A stretch of 64,000 nt of DNA from CAZAMB01 sp964486335 (GTDB lineage: Bacteria > Planctomycetota > Phycisphaerae > UBA1845). Shown here piece by piece: positions 1 to 8,216 of the stretch. How positions within the stretch are numbered: the stretch's first letter is position 1; each line of letters begins with the position of its first letter. The notes under the pieces are model-generated. The model was given only the letters and a program-made list of their open reading frames with translations. It had not been told where the DNA came from and ran no database searches. The stretch spans positions 59,439-123,438 of the forward strand of contig CAZAMB010000015.1 in NCBI GenBank assembly GCA_964486335.1, given 5' to 3'. Made by a program: the position numbers and the translations under genes.

Positions 1-634
1 CAGCCGAAAGAGTCCCTTCCAAGTGATGCTTGTTATCGGAGGCCATGAAGAACCAGCCGCCGTGCTTGGCTTCGTGGTCGGTGTGCGCCTTCACGTCTTG
101 TATGTCCATCCCGCACTTCGGACATTTGCCGGGTTTGTCATAGGTCTTCTCACCTTCGCACTTCATGGGACACTGATACACCTTGGGAACGTACTTCTGA
201 AACGTCTCGGTAATCTTGACCATCTCGTCGTATACCTTTTTCGTGCCCGCCAAGTCACCGGAGTCTCCGGCCTTGTCGATGGCATCAAACTTTGCGGCCA
301 GGTCCTTGCCGGCCAGGTTTACGTCTTTCACAGCTTCCTTCGGAACACCGGAGCCATCCTTCAGCGCCAGTTGACCGATGACTTTGGCGACTGTCTGAAT
401 TACTTCCGCTTCTGCATGCACTTTGGCTAGTTGCTTGGACGACATCAACGCCGAGATCTCATGAAGTCGATGTTCAATTTCACTCACCGCGTCCGGATAG
501 GTCGTTGGCATCTTGAACTCCACGGGCTTGCCGTGGTCATGCCCCGGTTCTCCGTGCTTATGCTGCGCCCTTGCTAACGGCGCCAGGCCACTCAACAACA
601 CGGCCACCAAACTCACTCGCATCCAATTTGTCAT
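1..634 (-). CDS. Secreted heavy-metal-binding-domain protein, 3' end beyond the window
   Basis: The gene starts at ATG 634-632 and runs leftward off the window, so at least 211 codons are visible without a stop. The start is preceded by AAAGGAG with normal spacing. The product begins with a signal peptide (MTNWMRVSLVAVLLSG... ending near LARAQ), then a His-rich stretch (HKHGEPGHDHG), a helical region of about 110 residues, and a short Cys/Met ribbon of the heavy-metal-binding type (YQCPMKCEGEKTYD..., then KCPKCGMDI). The same ribbon occurs three times in the RND adaptor at 8217-9932. It lies 89 bases downstream of the RND pump gene on the same strand and is probably the last visible gene of that efflux operon. 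A periplasmic metal-binding or metal-delivery role is inferred from the ribbon and context; the C-terminal domain is not visible. Confidence 0.85.
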   Translation of the reverse strand, partial: MTNWMRVSLVAVLLSGLAPLARAQHKHGEPGHDHGKPVEFKMPTTYPDAVSEIEHRLHEISALMSSKQLAKVHAEAEVIQTVAKVIGQLALKDGSGVPKEAVKDVNLAGKDLAAKFDAIDKAGDSGDLAGTKKVYDEMVKITETFQKYVPKVYQCPMKCEGEKTYDKPGKCPKCGMDIQDVKAHTDHEAKHGGWFFMASDNKHHLEGTLSA

Positions 635-723
635 TGTCTACTCTCCTTTTCAAAGCGATGCCTAAGGCATCTTGTCACGACTTATGAACATCATCGAGAG
701 GCGCCACGGCGCCTCGTTGCACG

Positions 724-3700
724 CTATTGTTGCGCAGCGACGCTCATGCCGGGCGACGACTGTTGTCCATCCGAACCGCGGACAGTTGCGTGCTTGGACT
801 CGGCCTCACGCAATTCAGCCACGAGTCTCTCCGACGCTTTCCTCCCAAACCGCAGAAAAACCGTGGGCGTGATAAAGAAATCCAACAACGTCGTTGTCAC
901 CATGCCGCCAACCACCACCAGTCCGACCGGGTAGAGAATCTCCTTTCCCGGCTGACCGGCCGCCAGGATGAGTGGAATTAGTCCCAGCCAGGTGGTTAGA
1001 GCCGTCATCAGAACCGGCGCGACACGCTCCTCGCTGCCGCGAACGACCATGTCACGCCCGAAAGGCATTCCTTCGTGCGTCATGAGATGAATGTAATGGC
1101 TGATCATCATGATTCCGTTGCGCGCCGCGATCCCGCAAAGGCTGATAAACCCCACGAGGCTGGCTACGCTGAAGGTCTCGCCCGCAAGCCACAGCGCTGC
1201 CGTGCTGCCGATGAAGGCAAACGGAATGTTGAGCATGACCTGAACGACCATTTGCACGGAGCGAAAATGCGAATAGAGAACCGCAAACATGGCGACCAAA
1301 GACATGGACCCGAGAATCATAATCAACCGCGTGGCCGATTGCTGAGCCTCAAACTGACCGCCAATGCTTAGCGCATAACCCGCTGGGATTTTCTCTGGTG
1401 GAAGGTCCATCGCCAACGATTTCTGAATCTCTGCAACGGTACTGCCGAGATCCCGACCCTGTACGTTTGCCGAAACGACGATGCGCCGCTGAACGTTCTC
1501 TCGGCTGATTTGGTTAGGACCGGGGGTCTCTGTGATGCCTGCCACATCGGACAGCAGGACCACGGCACCTGTCGGAGAAATCAACCGCACGTCGTTGAGC
1601 CGCCGGATGTCATTGCGAACGGATTCCTCCAACATCAGGATCAAGTCATAGGACTTCAGCCCGTCCAGAACTTGGGATACGACTTTGCCCTTGAGCGCCG
1701 TTTCTAGAGTTCGCACCAGTTCTGCGGGCTGGAATCCGACACGCGCCGCGGCTTCGCGCTTTACGCGGATTCGCACTTGTGGAACCAGCACCTGTTTTTC
1801 GATTTGAAGATCGACGACGCCCGCAATGCCGTTCATGGCCGCGTTCGCCTGTTCCGCCAGATTGCGAAGCGTGTTCAGGTCATGGCCTGTGATCTTGACC
1901 GCAATCTGTGCACGAACACCGGACAACAGATGGTCGATTCGGTGGCTGATGGGCTGCCCGACGGCGATGGCCACACCGGGCAGGGTCTCCAGCTTCTCCC
2001 GAATCCCTGCCAGCACAGCTTCCTTATTCCGAACGGAATCCGGCGGCGTTCTGCCGTCGACGGTGACAGGTTTCTCTCGTGCGTGCGCTTCTTCGGCGGT
2101 CCAGAAATCGACGTCCAATTCCGAGTAATGAACCCCCTCGGCGTGTTCGTCCTGTTCCGCGCGCCCCGTCCGCCGCCCGGTGGATTTGACCTCCGGAATG
2201 GTGAGGACAAGTTCTTCCGCCTTGGCCCCCAATCGATCGGACTCGGCTAGCGAAATGCCAGGGTCAGCAAATACGTTGATCGTCGCGGTTCCCTCGTTGA
2301 ATGCGGGAAGAAACTCCCGCCCCAGCATCGCAACGAGAACAAATCCAACGCCAATCAAAGCGCCGCCCAGCCCGATCATGGTCCACGGTCGCGGAAGTGA
2401 TAGCGCATACATACCCCGGGCCATACGCTTGCAGGCACGTAGCAAGAGCCCGTCCTTTTCTTCGGCCATGCGTTTCATGTTCGGCAGGAGGTAGAAGCAC
2501 ATGGCAGGCGTGACGGTAAGCGAAACAATAAGTGACGCGAGGATGCTTACGATGTAAGCCGTCGCCAGCGGCCGGAACATGCGCCCTTCGATTCCGGACA
2601 AAGCAAATAACGGTAGAAAAACCAACAGGACGACAACGGTTCCAAATACGATTGAGCCGCGCACTTCGATCGATGCGTCAAACACTACATCAAGAGCCGC
2701 TCGCGGGTTGGGCAAATGCCTATTCTCGCGCAAGCGCCGAAAGACGTTCTCCACATCAACGATGGAATCATCCACCAACTCGCCGATGGCGACGGCAATG
2801 CCTCCGAGCGTCATCGTATTAATCGTTTGGCCGAAGAGTTTGAATACCAGTGCGGTGATCAGCAGCGAGAGGGGCAGTGCCGTGAGTGTGATAAGCGTCG
2901 TTCGCACGTTCCATAGGAAGAGAATCAGTACGATCGACACCAAGATAGCCCCTTCCATGAGGCTTTCGGTGACGTTGTTGATCGCGTTTTCGATGAAATG
3001 CGCCTGCCGGAACAAGTCGGCGTTGATCACCAGGTCTTTGGGCAGTGTGGGGCGAAGCCCGGCGATGGTCTCATCAATTAGGTCGGTAAGGCTGCGCGTA
3101 TCCGCTCCCGGTTGCTTTTGAATAGCCATGATCACAGCGGGACGTCCGTTCATCGAGCCGTCGCCGCGTTTGATTGGCGCGCCGCCTTCGCGCACGCTGG
3201 CAATGTCCCTTACCAATACGGGTCGGGTCACGCCCTCGTTGGTGCGGGTCGCGACCAGAGAGGTTTCGATATCCGCAACCGTAGCAACACGGCCCAGATT
3301 TCGCACTACGAACTCCTGGCTTCCCGCGACGATGAAGCCTCCACCCGAGTTCTCATTGGCCTTTGACAAGGCTTCTTCCAAGTCCGACAGCGTTAGCTCA
3401 AAGCGACGAAGCTTGTCTGGATCCGCCATCACCTGGAATTGGCGAACCTGACCTCCCATGACGGTGACTTGAGCGATGCCAGCAACTGAAAGTATGGCCG
3501 GACGGATCGTCCAATCCGCCAGGGAGCGTACATCCATCGGCGACAGTGCATCGCTTCGCAGTCCGATGAGCATGATCTCGCCCATGATGGAACTCACCGG
3601 TCCCATGATGGGAATAACTCCCTGCGGGAGTTTCTCGGCGACCTGATTGAGTCGCTCCTGCACGACCTGGCGGTCGTACCGAATGTCCGTACCCCACGCG

Positions 3701-3990
3701 AACTCAACGTAGACAACGGATAATCCCAAACCGGACGTGCTACGGACGCGCTCAACTCCCACGGCGCCGTTTAGCGCCGTTTCAAGGTGAAAGGTCACCT
3801 GCGATTCCACCTCTTCCGGGGCTAGGCCCGGCGCTTCCGTCAGCACTGTTACGGTGGGCCGATTGAGATCGGGAAGCACATCCGTCGGCAACTGTGTTGC
3901 CGTGAACAAACCGTACGCAGCAAGCAGTACGGCCCCAGCCAGAACCAGTACGCGACTGTGAAGAGCGAATTTGATAACCGCGTTAAGCAC
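724..3990 (-). CDS. Heavy-metal efflux RND pump (CusA/CzcA family), pump 1
   Basis: 1088 residues, GTG start. The family is clear from the N-terminal membrane anchor with PTDVLPDLNRPTVTV, the periplasmic porter domains, the conserved TM4 segment (AIGELVDDSIVDVENVFRRL) and a second TM bundle at the C-terminal end (about residues 870-1040). Such pumps use the proton gradient to export metal ions through a trimeric inner-membrane complex with an adaptor and outer-membrane channel. The porter region reads GREFLPAFNEGTATINVF where copper/silver CusA has a methionine (LLYMPS), so the CusA methionine relay is not conserved and the substrate may differ from pump 2. It is third in the leftward operon adaptor (6207), HMA-MauE protein, pump, HMBD protein. 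No outer-membrane channel gene is seen in the window. Confidence 0.92.
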   Translation of the reverse strand: MLNAVIKFALHSRVLVLAGAVLLAAYGLFTATQLPTDVLPDLNRPTVTVLTEAPGLAPEEVESQVTFHLETALNGAVGVERVRSTSGLGLSVVYVEFAWGTDIRYDRQVVQERLNQVAEKLPQGVIPIMGPVSSIMGEIMLIGLRSDALSPMDVRSLADWTIRPAILSVAGIAQVTVMGGQVRQFQVMADPDKLRRFELTLSDLEEALSKANENSGGGFIVAGSQEFVVRNLGRVATVADIETSLVATRTNEGVTRPVLVRDIASVREGGAPIKRGDGSMNGRPAVIMAIQKQPGADTRSLTDLIDETIAGLRPTLPKDLVINADLFRQAHFIENAINNVTESLMEGAILVSIVLILFLWNVRTTLITLTALPLSLLITALVFKLFGQTINTMTLGGIAVAIGELVDDSIVDVENVFRRLRENRHLPNPRAALDVVFDASIEVRGSIVFGTVVVLLVFLPLFALSGIEGRMFRPLATAYIVSILASLIVSLTVTPAMCFYLLPNMKRMAEEKDGLLLRACKRMARGMYALSLPRPWTMIGLGGALIGVGFVLVAMLGREFLPAFNEGTATINVFADPGISLAESDRLGAKAEELVLTIPEVKSTGRRTGRAEQDEHAEGVHYSELDVDFWTAEEAHAREKPVTVDGRTPPDSVRNKEAVLAGIREKLETLPGVAIAVGQPISHRIDHLLSGVRAQIAVKITGHDLNTLRNLAEQANAAMNGIAGVVDLQIEKQVLVPQVRIRVKREAAARVGFQPAELVRTLETALKGKVVSQVLDGLKSYDLILMLEESVRNDIRRLNDVRLISPTGAVVLLSDVAGITETPGPNQISRENVQRRIVVSANVQGRDLGSTVAEIQKSLAMDLPPEKIPAGYALSIGGQFEAQQSATRLIMILGSMSLVAMFAVLYSHFRSVQMVVQVMLNIPFAFIGSTAALWLAGETFSVASLVGFISLCGIAARNGIMMISHYIHLMTHEGMPFGRDMVVRGSEERVAPVLMTALTTWLGLIPLILAAGQPGKEILYPVGLVVVGGMVTTTLLDFFITPTVFLRFGRKASERLVAELREAESKHATVRGSDGQQSSPGMSVAAQQ

Positions 3991-4049
3991 GGATCACGAT
4001 TTCCTTGTCGCAAGAGATCAGAAACATTCTTGAGTCCTCGGTTCCCTTG

Positions 4050-4784
4050 CTATTGCACAAAAAGTCCGATCGCAGCCATCACAGCCATTCCCAGGTCTTC
4101 CACGACGGTAACTTTGGTCATTGGGAGATTCAGCACCGTTCCAAGGCATGCACATCGAATGGCGCTCTTGCGAAGCAATGCACGCAGCACTCCGATCGCG
4201 CCCACAAGCATGACGATCAACGTCACCCAATTTGTTGCCGTTGGAAACCAACCCGCAAGATAGGCCACTCCCAACCCCAATTCGACGAACGGGTAGACCA
4301 ATCCCCATGGGGGCACTGCGCGAGCCATGATGTCATAGGAACGATAGGCGTCCGCAAACCCGCGCAAGTTCAGGAATTTGAAAAACGAGAACACGATGAA
4401 AAAACCGCCCATGAAATGCATCATCAGAGAAGCGACGCTGAAATCACGATGCACCCACGCGAACAGCAAAACGATGCCCAACAGATACCCGACGATCAAC
4501 ACCAACGGATACAGGCTCTCTTTGGCCACAGCAGTCTCGTGGCCCGTATTTGAGCTTGTTGTATTCGTAACGGCATCGTGGGCATGAAGCTTGTAATCAC
4601 CAGCGCGCTCGACCGCGCGTTGCAATTCGGCGAGCGGAATATGACGCTCCATGCTCACTCGGGCCTTCGGAGGGTTCAAACTGACTTCCGCCGCGCTTAC
4701 ACCTGAAATGGTCCGCAAGGCCCGCGAAATCTTGTCCACACAGCTTTCGCAGTGCATTCCTTCTAAAGTGAAATCATGGTTCAT
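4050..4784 (-). CDS. HMA metal-binding domain fused to a MauE/DoxX-like membrane domain
   Basis: 244 residues. Residues 1-65 form a heavy-metal-associated domain with the metal-binding motif GMHCESC (Cys12, Cys15). After a linker come about four transmembrane segments (about residues 95-115, 120-140, 158-200, 222-242) with the MauE/DoxX-like pattern, including a CAC-type cysteine pair (CACLGTVLNLP near residue 210). MauE-family proteins are linked to thiol redox chemistry in the periplasm. The fusion suggests metal handling or metal-linked redox at the inner membrane; this is inference. The gene lies 49 bases after the RND adaptor and 59 bases before the RND pump on the same strand, inside the efflux operon. 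Confidence 0.85.
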   Translation of the reverse strand: MNHDFTLEGMHCESCVDKISRALRTISGVSAAEVSLNPPKARVSMERHIPLAELQRAVERAGDYKLHAHDAVTNTTSSNTGHETAVAKESLYPLVLIVGYLLGIVLLFAWVHRDFSVASLMMHFMGGFFIVFSFFKFLNLRGFADAYRSYDIMARAVPPWGLVYPFVELGLGVAYLAGWFPTATNWVTLIVMLVGAIGVLRALLRKSAIRCACLGTVLNLPMTKVTVVEDLGMAVMAAIGLFVQ

Positions 4785-4833
4785 AATGGATACCTGAGTA
4801 CGTATTGCTTGGGCGCACTCGGCCGAGACCTCG

Positions 4834-6207
4834 CTACTTTGGCGCCGTAGCTCCGGGAGTGATCGTCGCAGCCGCGAGTGTTGTCGGTTTTGGGCGCAGT
4901 TGGGTCAGAGAGTACGCGCCTTGCGACACCACGACGTCGCCCGGCGCCAGACCGGAAAGCACTTCAACAACCTGATCGTTGGAGAGTCCGGGAGCAATGT
5001 CCTGCTTCTGGAAGACATCGCCGTTCTTGGTGAACACGAAATGGACCGGACCGTCCTGGATTACCGCCGAAGCAGGAACAACAACAGCGGATTTCTCCTC
5101 GCGCAGAACGATAGCAAGGTCCGTGAACATTCCGCCTCGGAGCATGCCCTCTGAATTGGGTGTGTCGATTAACACATGAGCCGTTCGCTTGATTTCGTCG
5201 AGAACTGGACTAATGAACTTGACCGACCCTTTGATGACGAGGTTTGACTCGGCATCAGTTCGAACGCGAACTATGTCTGATTGCCGCGCTGCTACGCGTG
5301 AAATCAAGGACTCCGGTAACTCACCCTCGATCTGCACAACCGAATAGTCCGCCACTTCCAGCAGGGTTTCGCCGGCTGCCGCCCAGTGACCGGGACGTGT
5401 CAAGCGTACGACAACCACTCCGTCTGCAGGCGCAAGTAAGCGCACCATGCTGATCGAATGTTCGTTGACGGGTTGTGCCAACCAGCTTTCCTGCGCGGGC
5501 TCGACGTTGGCAATAGCGAACAGTGCGTCACGGGATAGCCGCAATGCATCGGCCTGAATCTTGAGCGCCTGAGTTTCCTTTGTTGCAACTTCCAGATCCA
5601 CGACTTTGAGCTTTGATTCCCCGCGAGCTCTTAGCGCAGCGGTACGGCGTTCTCCCAACACATTGAGCGGAACCGCGTTGGCGCCCGCCGCCTCGGATCG
5701 TTGAAGTTCCGCCTCGGCAAGCTTTGCGGTTTCGTCGCTATTCTCCACCTCGACGCGTAACTGCTGCATACGCCCTTCACTGCGGACAATCTCTGTCTGT
5801 AGCTTTTGATATTCGGCCTCCAGCTTGCGCACTTCATAAATATTGCGAGCCAGCTCCGGCGAGTCGATCTCGATCAGCAAGTCGCCTTTTTGAACGCGGT
5901 CACCCACCTGCACGCGAACCGTTAGGATCTTGCCCGCCGTACGCGTGGCGATCGTCCAATGCCGATCGGGCGCTGCACGTACGATTCCCGACAGCATCAA
6001 AGTGTCCTCGATCACCCCGAAATCAACCTCCGTTGTTTTCAGCCCGATGTGTGCCGCGGTTTCAGGTGAAACGACACGAGGAGAATCGAGATCGTAGGGT
6101 CCAATTTCGGCACCACCGTGGCCCTCGTGCCCACGAACCAACCCGGTAATCGTCAGCGCGAGGGCTCCAAAGCCCATCACGCGTCGTCGTTGTCCGAACC
6201 ATATCAT
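4834..6207 (-). CDS. RND efflux periplasmic adaptor (CusB/CzcB family), adaptor 1
   Basis: 457 residues, first gene of the leftward operon, with ATG at 6207 preceded by TAGGAG. The order is N-terminal membrane anchor or signal, His-containing start (GHEGHGGAE), then barrel-sandwich (lipoyl-like) half, long alpha-hairpin (about residues 130-215, repeated QKLQTEIVRSEGRMQQLRVE style heptads), second lipoyl half (LAPADGVVVVRLTRPGHW), beta-barrel and membrane-proximal domain (GDVVVSQGAYSLTQL). Adaptors of this family bridge the inner-membrane pump and an outer-membrane channel. Unlike adaptor 2 it has no Cys-rich metal ribbon. The operon is preceded by motif copy A (6281-6309). Confidence 0.92.
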   Translation of the reverse strand: MIWFGQRRRVMGFGALALTITGLVRGHEGHGGAEIGPYDLDSPRVVSPETAAHIGLKTTEVDFGVIEDTLMLSGIVRAAPDRHWTIATRTAGKILTVRVQVGDRVQKGDLLIEIDSPELARNIYEVRKLEAEYQKLQTEIVRSEGRMQQLRVEVENSDETAKLAEAELQRSEAAGANAVPLNVLGERRTAALRARGESKLKVVDLEVATKETQALKIQADALRLSRDALFAIANVEPAQESWLAQPVNEHSISMVRLLAPADGVVVVRLTRPGHWAAAGETLLEVADYSVVQIEGELPESLISRVAARQSDIVRVRTDAESNLVIKGSVKFISPVLDEIKRTAHVLIDTPNSEGMLRGGMFTDLAIVLREEKSAVVVPASAVIQDGPVHFVFTKNGDVFQKQDIAPGLSNDQVVEVLSGLAPGDVVVSQGAYSLTQLRPKPTTLAAATITPGATAPK

Positions 6208-6280
6208 GGCAACTCCTACCGAAGCACCGTTTTAAGCTGCAATGACCCCATTGCCGTCTAACTCCGCAGCTCTGCCTAAC

Positions 6281-6309
6281 ATTGGATGCGCACACCCCGC
6301 AATCTCTTC
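6281..6309 (-). promoter_or_regulatory. Putative ECF-sigma promoter, copy A, for the leftward RND operon
   Basis: On the minus strand this reads GAAGA, 15 bases, GCATCCAAT, and lies 73 bases upstream of adaptor 1. The same two blocks with exactly the same spacing occur at 6985-7013, 8046-8074 and 16671-16699. The GGAA-type upstream block and short spacer fit an ECF sigma promoter; the link to the adjacent sigma factor is inference. Confidence 0.7.
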
Positions 6310-6459
6310 CCCTCACGACCGAAGATTTTTGGATTGCCCGGCGCCCATCTCGGCCGGACTTATCGGCACGGTTTCTACGGTCCATGCCCGACAGTATGAT
6401 GGCTAGGCGGTCAACCTGGGTTTAGGGGCCGTTGGAATCGCATCGCGATCGAAGATGAG

Positions 6460-7092
6460 ATGATCGAACTCGAACTTGTCGAACGGTGTCGTCGCGGGGA
6501 GCGTTCGGCTCAGCACGAAATCTACAAGCGTACCGTCGAGCGCTTGTATCGACTTGTCTTTCGCATCACCGGTAACCATGAAGATACAAATGAAGTCGTC
6601 CAAGAGGCTTACATTCAGGCGTTCACCCGTATCACTCAGTTCGATGGTCGCTCGTCGTTTGAAACCTGGCTCCACCGCGTAACGATCAATCAAGCCTTAC
6701 AAAACAGGCGACGTCGAGCACTTCGCGATCGAGCGGCGGCGTCCCTGAACGGCAGGAACAGTCGCCCCGCCGAACCCCTTCCGGACCAAAGAATGGACAT
6801 CGAGGATGCATTGGCTCGGCTTCCGGAAGCCGATCGGGCCATGTTGATCCTTCGTTACCAGGAAGGCTTGGACTACGCGGCGATCGCGGATATCACGGGC
6901 AATCCTCCGGGTACCGTGGCTTCACGCTTGAATCGGGCGCGTGAGCGAGTCCGAGAACTTCTTAAATCAAGCTATGGCACGCCGGAAGAAAACTTCCGCG
7001 TCGTGCATCCAATGGGGAGGAGCGATCACGGGGCGGCGTGGCCAGCATCCGACATTCCCGCGCGGCCGGCCCAGCGTGAAACTGAGCCATGA
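6460..7092 (+). CDS. ECF-family RNA polymerase sigma factor
   Basis: 210 residues. Sigma region 2 covers about residues 5-75, with the promoter-melting segment VFRITGNHEDTNEVVQEAY and the -10-recognition helix SSFETWLHRVTINQ. A short linker is followed by region 4 at about residues 110-165 (DALARLPEADRAMLILRYQEGLDYAAIADITG, then GTVASRLNRARERVRELL). A non-conserved tail of about 35 residues ends in the overlap with the next gene. The stop overlaps the start of the anti-sigma gene by 4 bases (ATGA), the usual arrangement for a co-translated pair. It is transcribed away from the leftward RND operon, with a 252-base divergent intergenic region. Control of the metal genes through the repeated GAAGA-N15-GCATCCAAT motif is inferred. 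Confidence 0.95.
   Translation: MIELELVERCRRGERSAQHEIYKRTVERLYRLVFRITGNHEDTNEVVQEAYIQAFTRITQFDGRSSFETWLHRVTINQALQNRRRRALRDRAAASLNGRNSRPAEPLPDQRMDIEDALARLPEADRAMLILRYQEGLDYAAIADITGNPPGTVASRLNRARERVRELLKSSYGTPEENFRVVHPMGRSDHGAAWPASDIPARPAQRETEP
6985..7013 (+). promoter_or_regulatory. Putative ECF-sigma promoter, copy D, inside the sigma gene
   Basis: GAAGA at 6985-6989, 15 bases, GCATCCAAT at 7005-7013. It lies in the 3' part of the sigma-factor gene, 75 bases before the anti-sigma start, so it could give the anti-sigma gene its own sigma-dependent supply. It overlaps coding sequence in a part of the sigma protein beyond region 4. Confidence 0.6.
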
Positions 7093-7958
7093 GCGATTGC
7101 AACTGCATTCAAGAACTTTTGGGTTCGTACCTCGACGGTGAAGCGGCACCTGGCACTTGCCGAGAGGTCGAGGGCCACTTGGCCTCCTGCCAAAACTGTG
7201 CGCAGCAGCTCGATGAGCTTCGCGCGCTTGCCGCAGCGATTGGAGACCCCGTGCCCGCCGCGGTTCCTTCATGCTTATGGCAACAAATTGAAGAACGCCT
7301 CGATCAATCGCCGAACTCAAGACGTTCTTTAGTCGCCGTCTTGCGCCGTCGTCCCGGGTTTGCCCTGGCCGCCAGTATCGCCGTTGTGATCGGTTTAGGC
7401 CTGTTTGCCATGCCGCTAATTCGTGACGGGGGCTCGCAAGTTCAAGCGGCAACCGTCGATTTCGGCAAGCTTTTGGATGCTCTTCAGACGGATGCTCGGG
7501 CTGCCTTCGAGCAGTTTCTTGCCGATTACGACGCGAAAGAGACGACCGCCGCTGAAGCAATACGTTATGCCCCGAAGCTCAACTTCGACCTTCCCGCGAC
7601 GTTGCCCGGCGGGTTTGAACTCAAAGCCACGTACATCCTCGGTTTTGGTGAATCGCCTGGTGTTGCGGCGCGATACGAACGGTCTGGAGAGTTCCTTGCG
7701 GCGTTGTTTCACCCTCCGGTGCTGCGCGAGGACTTTGGCACGCACAAAGACCGCTCCTGCGTCGTGGGCAAACATCGAGGCCATAGCGTGCCCGTCGGGG
7801 AATGGTCGCTTGTCCACTTGACCGATCCTTCGACTTGCCATTGTGTTTTGAGCCGGTTGAATCAGGACACGGAACTACCGGCCGTCATGGCCGCGGTTGC
7901 GCCTCGTTCAGCTTCCATGACCGGCGAGTCGCACGACCATCATCACGACGACCCGTGA
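7089..7958 (+). CDS. Membrane anti-sigma factor with zinc-finger (ZAS) domain
   Basis: 289 residues. The N-terminus has the anti-sigma zinc motif H-x3-C-x2-C (His30, Cys34, Cys37 in VEGHLASCQNCAQQL) with an upstream Cys. One transmembrane helix lies at about residues 97-117 (FALAASIAVVIGLGLFAMPLI). The rest is extracytoplasmic: it contains conserved-looking Cys residues and a DCxCH-like segment (PSTCHCVLSRL) and ends in a His-rich tail (SHDHHHDDP). Known ZAS proteins hold their ECF sigma factor inactive at the membrane until a signal releases it. The Cys/His-rich outer part could sense periplasmic metal directly; that is inference. Translation is coupled to the sigma factor (4-base overlap), and a putative promoter (6985-7013) lies just upstream. 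Confidence 0.9.
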   Translation: MSDCNCIQELLGSYLDGEAAPGTCREVEGHLASCQNCAQQLDELRALAAAIGDPVPAAVPSCLWQQIEERLDQSPNSRRSLVAVLRRRPGFALAASIAVVIGLGLFAMPLIRDGGSQVQAATVDFGKLLDALQTDARAAFEQFLADYDAKETTAAEAIRYAPKLNFDLPATLPGGFELKATYILGFGESPGVAARYERSGEFLAALFHPPVLREDFGTHKDRSCVVGKHRGHSVPVGEWSLVHLTDPSTCHCVLSRLNQDTELPAVMAAVAPRSASMTGESHDHHHDDP

Positions 7959-8045
7959 CCAACTTCGCAACCGGTGCGGGTTCTCGTCGCTGCAAGTGTC
8001 GTTGACAAATCTACCGCATCCATCCGATCTGCGTTTCCTGCATCA

Positions 8046-8074
8046 GAAGAAAACTGGGCCCCCACGCATCCAAT
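8046..8074 (+). promoter_or_regulatory. Putative ECF-sigma promoter, copy B, for the rightward RND operon
   Basis: GAAGA at 8046-8050, 15 bases, GCATCCAAT at 8066-8074, in the 258-base gap before adaptor 2 (start 8217). Orientation and spacing are identical to the other three copies. The block after GAAGA (AAAC) is shared with copy D. Confidence 0.7.
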
Positions 8075-8216
8075 AGGTGAGAGTTCGCCGGCTGCTGGGC
8101 ATGGATTCGATATTCGCCTGGCACGCCACGCGATCGCGGGGCGATCGACTCTGCCCGCGCGGTAGACGCCGCGTGGACATCGCTTTCAAGGTTGCGCTCA
8201 AGAACAGGAGGTCTGC

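Noticed and set aside
619..627. GCATCCAAT on the plus strand
   Set aside because: Lies inside the signal-peptide codons of a minus-strand gene and has no GAAGA block 15 bases upstream.
6321..6349. GAAGA with a partly similar block (GCGCCCATC) 15 bases on, before the sigma gene
   Set aside because: Second block matches poorly; could be a weak promoter of the sigma gene but cannot be supported.
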